From: Streptosporangiaceae bacterium
GTDB taxonomy: Bacteria > Actinomycetota > Actinomycetes > Streptosporangiales > Streptosporangiaceae
Assembly: GCA_030040415.1 (NCBI GenBank)
Contig: JASHTT010000216.1
Location: 1 to 8,585, forward strand
Reading direction: 5' to 3'
DNA length: 8,585 bases
Position numbers and translations under genes: made by a program. The notes under the pieces were generated by a model, which was not told the origin of the DNA, ran no database searches, and saw nothing but the letters and a program-made list of their open reading frames with translations. Positions 4,875 to 8,585 of the stretch are shown here, piece by piece. Numbering within the stretch: position 1 is the stretch's first letter; the number at the start of each line of letters is the position of its first letter.

Positions 4875-5717
4875 ATGTATGTCGCCAACATCAGGGGAAG
4901 GCTGGCCACGTGGGTTGACGGCAAGCTGGCAGACGTCGAGCAGGTGAGCGGCGGCCGCTTCGGGTCCAGCCCTGCCGCTGTCTACCGGCGCTGGGATGAG
5001 TTCCGCGCCTGGGGCGACAACGTGGGTGCGTCTGGCAGTCCGGCCGAGGTGCCCTCCGGGCTGGGCGCGCCGTCGCCAGCGCCTAGGCAGACATTCGGTA
5101 TCGGGCTCAACTACCGGGACCATGTTGAGGAGTCCGGGCTCGAGGTACCGGGGTTCCCGTCGACGTTCTGCAAGTTCGCGAGCTGCATCGTGGGCCCGGA
5201 GGACCCAGTTGAAGTCGTCGGGAACACTTCGGACTGGGAGGTTGAGCTCGTCGCCGTCATCGGCCGGGCGGCGCACAACGCCAAGGCCGACGTCGGCTGG
5301 GACTACGTGGCTGGCCTGACGATCGGCCAGGATCTGTCGGAACGAACCAGGCAGTTGGCCGACTCGCCTCCGCAGTTCAGCCTCGGGAAATCGTTCCCTG
5401 GCTACGGGCCGACCGGGCCGTGGCTGGTCACCCCAGACGAGTTAACCGACCCCGCTGACCTGCCGCTGCGCTGTTTCCTCGACGGGGAGAAGGTACAGGA
5501 ATCGCGCACGTCACAGCTGATTTTCAGCGTGCCTCAGTTGATTGAGGCACTTTCGTCGATAGTTACCCTGCTTCCCGGTGACATCATCTTCACCGGTACT
5601 CCCGGCGGCGTAGGTGCCGCCCGTTCGCCACAGCGCTTCCTGCGGCCCGGCCAGACCCTGGTGAGCGAGATCGACGGCATCGGGCAGCTCACGACCACCC
5701 TGGTCGGCCCATCATGA
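4875..5717 (+). CDS. Fumarylacetoacetate hydrolase (FAH) family protein
   Basis: This is a 280-residue enzyme of the FAH superfamily, whose members cleave or hydrate/decarboxylate diketo and 2-hydroxydienoate intermediates of aromatic degradation using Mg2+. A variable N-terminal part (1-70) precedes the catalytic domain, which begins FGIGLNYRDHVEESG (74-88, H83). The likely metal ligands are E122 and E124 in DWEVELVAVIG (120-130) and D153 in TIGQDLSER (149-157), followed by K172 in SLGKSF and the late loop GDIIFTGTPGGVG (235-247). Length and order are normal for acylpyruvase/HpcE-like members. ATG 4875 is preferred because GGAAGG (4861-4866) precedes it by eight bases; the frame stays open upstream to 4674, but that part overlaps the ChrB-like gene. 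The 74-base gap before it is the largest in the operon. It overlaps the next gene by ATGA. The precise substrate is not deducible. Confidence 0.92.
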   Translation: MYVANIRGRLATWVDGKLADVEQVSGGRFGSSPAAVYRRWDEFRAWGDNVGASGSPAEVPSGLGAPSPAPRQTFGIGLNYRDHVEESGLEVPGFPSTFCKFASCIVGPEDPVEVVGNTSDWEVELVAVIGRAAHNAKADVGWDYVAGLTIGQDLSERTRQLADSPPQFSLGKSFPGYGPTGPWLVTPDELTDPADLPLRCFLDGEKVQESRTSQLIFSVPQLIEALSSIVTLLPGDIIFTGTPGGVGAARSPQRFLRPGQTLVSEIDGIGQLTTTLVGPS

Positions 5718-6613
5718 GCGAGGCGGCTGAACTGCCGGGCGAAGTGCTCGCCGACGACCTCCTGTGGGGCGAGGCACCGCGCCGGAACGGCGGTTTCTTG
5801 TGGCTGTCGGACGCGCAGGCTTCCCAGCTCGTGCAGATCGGACCCGCCGGTATGCGGCGGCATGCGCTCGATTCGCCGTTCAACGGCACCTGGGTACGGC
5901 CCGACGGCAGCATGGCCGCCGCGCGGCTGAGAGATCGGCGCATTGAGGTTCTGCACGATGGTGCTGTCAGCTCGGCACTGGCTGACCTGGGCGACCTCGC
6001 GACGGGAACCCTTGGCGACATGACAGGGACCGACAGCGGCCGGCTCTACGTCGACGACATGGGGCCAGAGCCGCATAAGGCGGAGCCGACGGGCCGGCTA
6101 CTGACCGTAGCGTCCGATGGGACAGCGCGCGTCGCAGCTGATGGCCTGGTATTCCCGAACGGCCTTGCGGTCATCAACGACGGCGCCACCCTGGTAGTTG
6201 CAGAGACGCTGGCGCGCAGGCTGACCGCCTTCGAGATTGGCGCCGAAGGGCAACTGAGCGGCCGTCGGGTCTGGACTGACCTCGCTGCCTTGCTCGGCCC
6301 GAAGAATACGCCTGACGGTCTGTGGCCGGCTGCTGACGGCTCGGTCTGGGTCGCGGCCGGCTCGGGCGAGGCGTTCCTTCGGGTTTCCGGCAGCGACATC
6401 CTCGGCGCGGTACCCGTGCCAGGCGAGTTCGCGATCGCGTGCTGCCTCGATGGCACGGATCTCTACATCTCCACCAGCAGGTCTACAGACCCGTCACTCT
6501 CACTGCTTGAGCAGGCGCTGCCCGCCAAGAAGATCCGCGGCCGCGTCGCGCGTGTGCCGGTAGCCGCCGACGTCGGCGCTGATGCCGCTCGTGACCGTAC
6601 GCAACGCAACTGA
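5714..6613 (+). CDS. SMP-30/gluconolactonase/LRE-family protein (probable lactonase)
   Basis: This is a 299-residue six-bladed beta-propeller of the SMP-30/gluconolactonase family, metal-dependent hydrolases that open sugar and other lactones. Metal-ligand positions are conserved: E20 in LLWGEAP (16-22), N149 in VFPNGLAV (146-153) and D201 in TPDGLW (199-204), matching the spacing of E18, N154 and D204 in human SMP-30. The blade signature DSGRLYVDDMG (107-117) is present. The Asn-Asp pair that normally contacts substrate ahead of that signature reads G101-D102 here, suggesting altered substrate specificity. No signal peptide is seen, so it is cytoplasmic. Its ATG overlaps the FAH stop and has no strong Shine-Dalgarno, pointing to translational coupling. 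In this operon it probably hydrolyses a lactone made by oxidation or spontaneous ring closure; related proteins also act as haloacid or organophosphate esterases. Confidence 0.9.
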   Translation: MSEAAELPGEVLADDLLWGEAPRRNGGFLWLSDAQASQLVQIGPAGMRRHALDSPFNGTWVRPDGSMAAARLRDRRIEVLHDGAVSSALADLGDLATGTLGDMTGTDSGRLYVDDMGPEPHKAEPTGRLLTVASDGTARVAADGLVFPNGLAVINDGATLVVAETLARRLTAFEIGAEGQLSGRRVWTDLAALLGPKNTPDGLWPAADGSVWVAAGSGEAFLRVSGSDILGAVPVPGEFAIACCLDGTDLYISTSRSTDPSLSLLEQALPAKKIRGRVARVPVAADVGADAARDRTQRN

Positions 6614-6639
6614 CAAGGAACTGATCAGAGGAGACGACG

Positions 6640-8145
6640 ATGTCGCATGACGCCCAAGTCATCATCCTCGGGGCCGGGCCGGTAGGTCTTGCCGCCGCCA
6701 CTTTGCTCGCCAGTGAGGGAGTCCAGGTCGCGATCATCGACCGAGTCCGGATCCCGATTCATCACCCGCGCGCCTCGCACGTTGATGACGAGACCGTGCG
6801 GATCATGCAGGCCCTCGGACTCGCCCACCTGGAGCCGGACTTCGTCCACTACGACAGCGGCAGCTGCTACCGGATCTACGACGCCCACGACCGCGTCGTC
6901 ATGGAGATGCCCTGGGGCCAGCTGACGGAACAAGGCTGGTACGGGGACAACCAGTTCTTCCAGCCGGACGTGGAAAACACGCTGCGCGGACGGCTACAGA
7001 CCAGCTCGAGCGTCGCGACATGGCTCGGCTGGGAAGTGGAACTGGCCGAGCAAGACGAGCACGGCACCACAGTAGCCATCCGCAACGTGCGCACGGGCGC
7101 CCGGCGGCAGCTCACCGCTGGCTACCTGATCGCCGCCGATGGCGTCAGGTCGCGCGGTCGCGCCCTCATCGGAGGCGAGATCGAGAACTTCAACGCCAGC
7201 CACCGGTCGCTCATCCTGGACGTATTCGAGCTCGTTCCCAGTGACAAGGTGCGCGAGACCTTCACGAGGGCGACGGCGCCGAACGCGGTCACCTGCGTGC
7301 CGTCTGCCCGCGGCATCGTCCGCTTCGAGTTCATGCTGACCGACGCCGACGACGTCTCCGACTTCGAGAACCCAGAACGCTGGTACGAACTGCTAACGCC
7401 GTTCTACAGACCGGGCGATTACCGGATCGAACGCGCCGACGTCTACGCCTGGGACGCTGTAGTCCCGGAAGAGTGGCGCAAGGGCAGGGTCATGATCGCG
7501 GGAGATGCGGCCCACGAGATGCCGCCGCACATGGGCCAGGGCATGTGCTCGGGCCTGAGGGATGCGATCAACCTTGCATGGAAACTCGCACTGGTCATCA
7601 AGGGAGAAGCCGCCGAGGCGCTGCTCGACACCTATGCGACCGAGCGGCGGCCGCACGCTCGCGCCTACACGCAGGCGGCGGGCGCGGCGGCAAACGCGGT
7701 CGCGTTTCTGACTGCGTTCCCTGGTGACCCCAACGAGCCGCTCCCGGCGGCGCATGTCGACTTGCCGGAGCCACGGCTAGGGCCGGGCCTGCACGACGGC
7801 GAGCCCGCTCCGGCCGGCGCCCTGAGCATCCAGCCCTTCCTGGCCGATGGGCGGCGTCTCGACGACGTAGTTGGTTACAAGTTCGCCGTCATCGGCGACG
7901 CAGACGTTATCGCCGCGGTCACTGACGCGACGAAGGCGGCCTGGCAGCGCCTCGACGCCGTCGTGCTGACCGAGTACCCGGCGCAACTGCAAGCGTGGCT
8001 GCAAGCCAGGGGCGCCAAGGCGGAGATCGTCCGGCCCGACCGCTACCTGCTCGGGCTCGCAAAAGACGCTGCCGACCTCGACCGCCTGACCAAGGCAATG
8101 GGCCTCCGCGATCACCGGGTCCCGTCGGCCATGGCAGCGGACTGA
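6640..8145 (+). CDS. FAD-dependent aromatic hydroxylase, MhpA/PheA-like group A monooxygenase
   Basis: This is a 501-residue flavoprotein monooxygenase of the p-hydroxybenzoate-hydroxylase fold, expected to insert one oxygen into an activated, usually phenolic, ring using NAD(P)H. The Rossmann motif is GAGPVG (11-16) with D35 ending strand 2 for FAD ribose binding, followed by HPRASHVDDETVRIMQALGL (42-61), typical of MhpA-like proteins. The NADPH/FAD motif is AADGVRS (165-171), and the second FAD motif is GRVMIAGDAAHEMPPHMGQG (282-301), with the following SGLRDAINLAWKL. A C-terminal thioredoxin-like domain, common in phenol and hydroxyphenylpropionate hydroxylases, starts near 395 and includes VGYKFAVIG (411-419) and RPDRYLLG (465-472). 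AGAGGAG (6627-6633) lies six bases before the ATG, the strongest ribosome site in the operon. It is somewhat shorter than E. coli MhpA. The substrate is unknown; this is probably the key oxidative step of the pathway. Confidence 0.93.
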   Translation: MSHDAQVIILGAGPVGLAAATLLASEGVQVAIIDRVRIPIHHPRASHVDDETVRIMQALGLAHLEPDFVHYDSGSCYRIYDAHDRVVMEMPWGQLTEQGWYGDNQFFQPDVENTLRGRLQTSSSVATWLGWEVELAEQDEHGTTVAIRNVRTGARRQLTAGYLIAADGVRSRGRALIGGEIENFNASHRSLILDVFELVPSDKVRETFTRATAPNAVTCVPSARGIVRFEFMLTDADDVSDFENPERWYELLTPFYRPGDYRIERADVYAWDAVVPEEWRKGRVMIAGDAAHEMPPHMGQGMCSGLRDAINLAWKLALVIKGEAAEALLDTYATERRPHARAYTQAAGAAANAVAFLTAFPGDPNEPLPAAHVDLPEPRLGPGLHDGEPAPAGALSIQPFLADGRRLDDVVGYKFAVIGDADVIAAVTDATKAAWQRLDAVVLTEYPAQLQAWLQARGAKAEIVRPDRYLLGLAKDAADLDRLTKAMGLRDHRVPSAMAAD

Positions 8146-8158
8146 GGCCAGCTGGCCC

Positions 8159-8585
8159 ATGGCGACGCAGGCGCTAACCCTCCGTGCCTTGTTCACCGGG
8201 AAGCTGGGCCGCTTCGGCGACCGCCCTGCGGTGGTCCATGGTGCGGCCACGGTGACCTATCGTGACCTGGACTGCCAGATGGGCCGGCTCGCGAGATGCC
8301 TGGCATCTTTCGGGATCGGGCCGGGAGACGGCGTCGCGCTGATGATGTCCAACCGGGCGGAGTTCCTGATCGCCGACCAGGCGATCATCGCGCTCGGCGC
8401 AATCAAGGTGCCGGTGAATCACATGCTGGCCGACACCGAGATCAAGTTCATCCTCAGCGACAGCGGCGCCAAGGTCGCGATTGCCGATGCCGGGCTGCTG
8501 GCGGCCGCGCTTAGCGCGACCGGTCGCGACGGTCCCTTGCGGCACGTCATAACCGTGGATGAGCCAACGGCCGGGGTCATCAGCT
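8159..8585 (+). CDS. Acyl-CoA synthetase (AMP-binding family), 3' end outside window
   Basis: This is the N-terminal 142 residues of an ANL-superfamily adenylate-forming enzyme, which activates a carboxylic acid with ATP and joins it to CoA. Visible family features are DRPAVVHGAATVTYRDLD (21-38), the helix QMGRLARCLASFGIGPGD (40-57), VALMMSNRAEFLIADQA (59-75), LGAIKVPVN (79-87), and AEIKF-like pairing at DTEIKFILSDSGAKV (92-106). The P-loop (YTSGTTG type), adenine site and C-terminal domain lie beyond the window, so ligase class and completeness cannot be judged. ATG 8159 lies 13 bases after the hydroxylase stop; GAGG at 8144-8147, overlapping that stop, is a weak Shine-Dalgarno at 11 bases. 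It continues the catabolic operon and probably activates the pathway substrate or a ring-opened product. Confidence 0.9.
   Translation, partial: MATQALTLRALFTGKLGRFGDRPAVVHGAATVTYRDLDCQMGRLARCLASFGIGPGDGVALMMSNRAEFLIADQAIIALGAIKVPVNHMLADTEIKFILSDSGAKVAIADAGLLAAALSATGRDGPLRHVITVDEPTAGVIS

Noticed and set aside
5529..5550. 8-bp perfect inverted repeat GTGCCTCA...TGAGGCAC followed by TTT inside the FAH-family gene, resembling a terminator
   Set aside because: It lies in the middle of a conserved coding region (VPQLIEALSSIV). A dyad of this size is expected about once by chance in a window of this length.
1..8585. CRISPR arrays, insertion sequences, rRNA genes, toxin-antitoxin or defence genes
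   Set aside because: Looked for and not seen: no regularly spaced repeats, no transposase or integrase motifs, and no short overlapping gene pairs of toxin-antitoxin type.

Overview
The window looks like chromosomal DNA from a high-GC actinobacterium. GC is high throughout, GTG starts are used freely, coding sequences overlap by GTGA or ATGA, and the left part carries a Mog/MoaB – RimJ-type acetyltransferase – GlpR-like membrane protein – tRNA-Ala neighbourhood that resembles the moeA–rimJ–Rv0996 region of mycobacteria. The order or genus cannot be fixed from this sequence.

Left part (1-2184), housekeeping. It holds a 5'-truncated molybdopterin adenylyltransferase (Mog/MoaB family), a GNAT acetyltransferase of the RimJ/RimL type, a 256-base gap dominated by a perfect 23-bp inverted repeat, a small three-helix membrane protein matching the gephyrin-like receptor GlpR, and tRNA-Ala(CGC) with its CCA encoded.

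Middle (2185-3754). A 207-base stretch with no confident gene follows the tRNA. After it come two minus-strand genes: a SnoaL/NTF2-fold protein with a possible Asp/His catalytic pair, and an FCD-type GntR regulator. A short divergent promoter region separates the regulator from the plus-strand operon. It carries a TTGACA element abutting the palindrome CCTATAGG, a good candidate operator.

Right part (3755-8585), a tightly packed plus-strand catabolic operon cut by the window end. In order it encodes a second NTF2-like protein, a protein related to the C-terminal domain of ChrB (chromate resistance), a fumarylacetoacetate-hydrolase-family enzyme, an SMP-30/gluconolactonase-family protein, an MhpA-like FAD aromatic hydroxylase, and the start of an acyl-CoA synthetase. 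Together these look like a route in which an aromatic or cyclic acid is CoA-activated and/or hydroxylated, with downstream products handled by a lactonase and a C-C hydrolase or hydratase. The substrate cannot be named, and no ring-cleavage dioxygenase lies in the window.

The least ordinary items are the ChrB-like protein embedded in a catabolic operon without any visible chromate transporter, the long perfect inverted repeat at 1212-1266, and the abrupt change from housekeeping to accessory genes at the tRNA. The protein families are ones I recognise by motif; no database search was possible.
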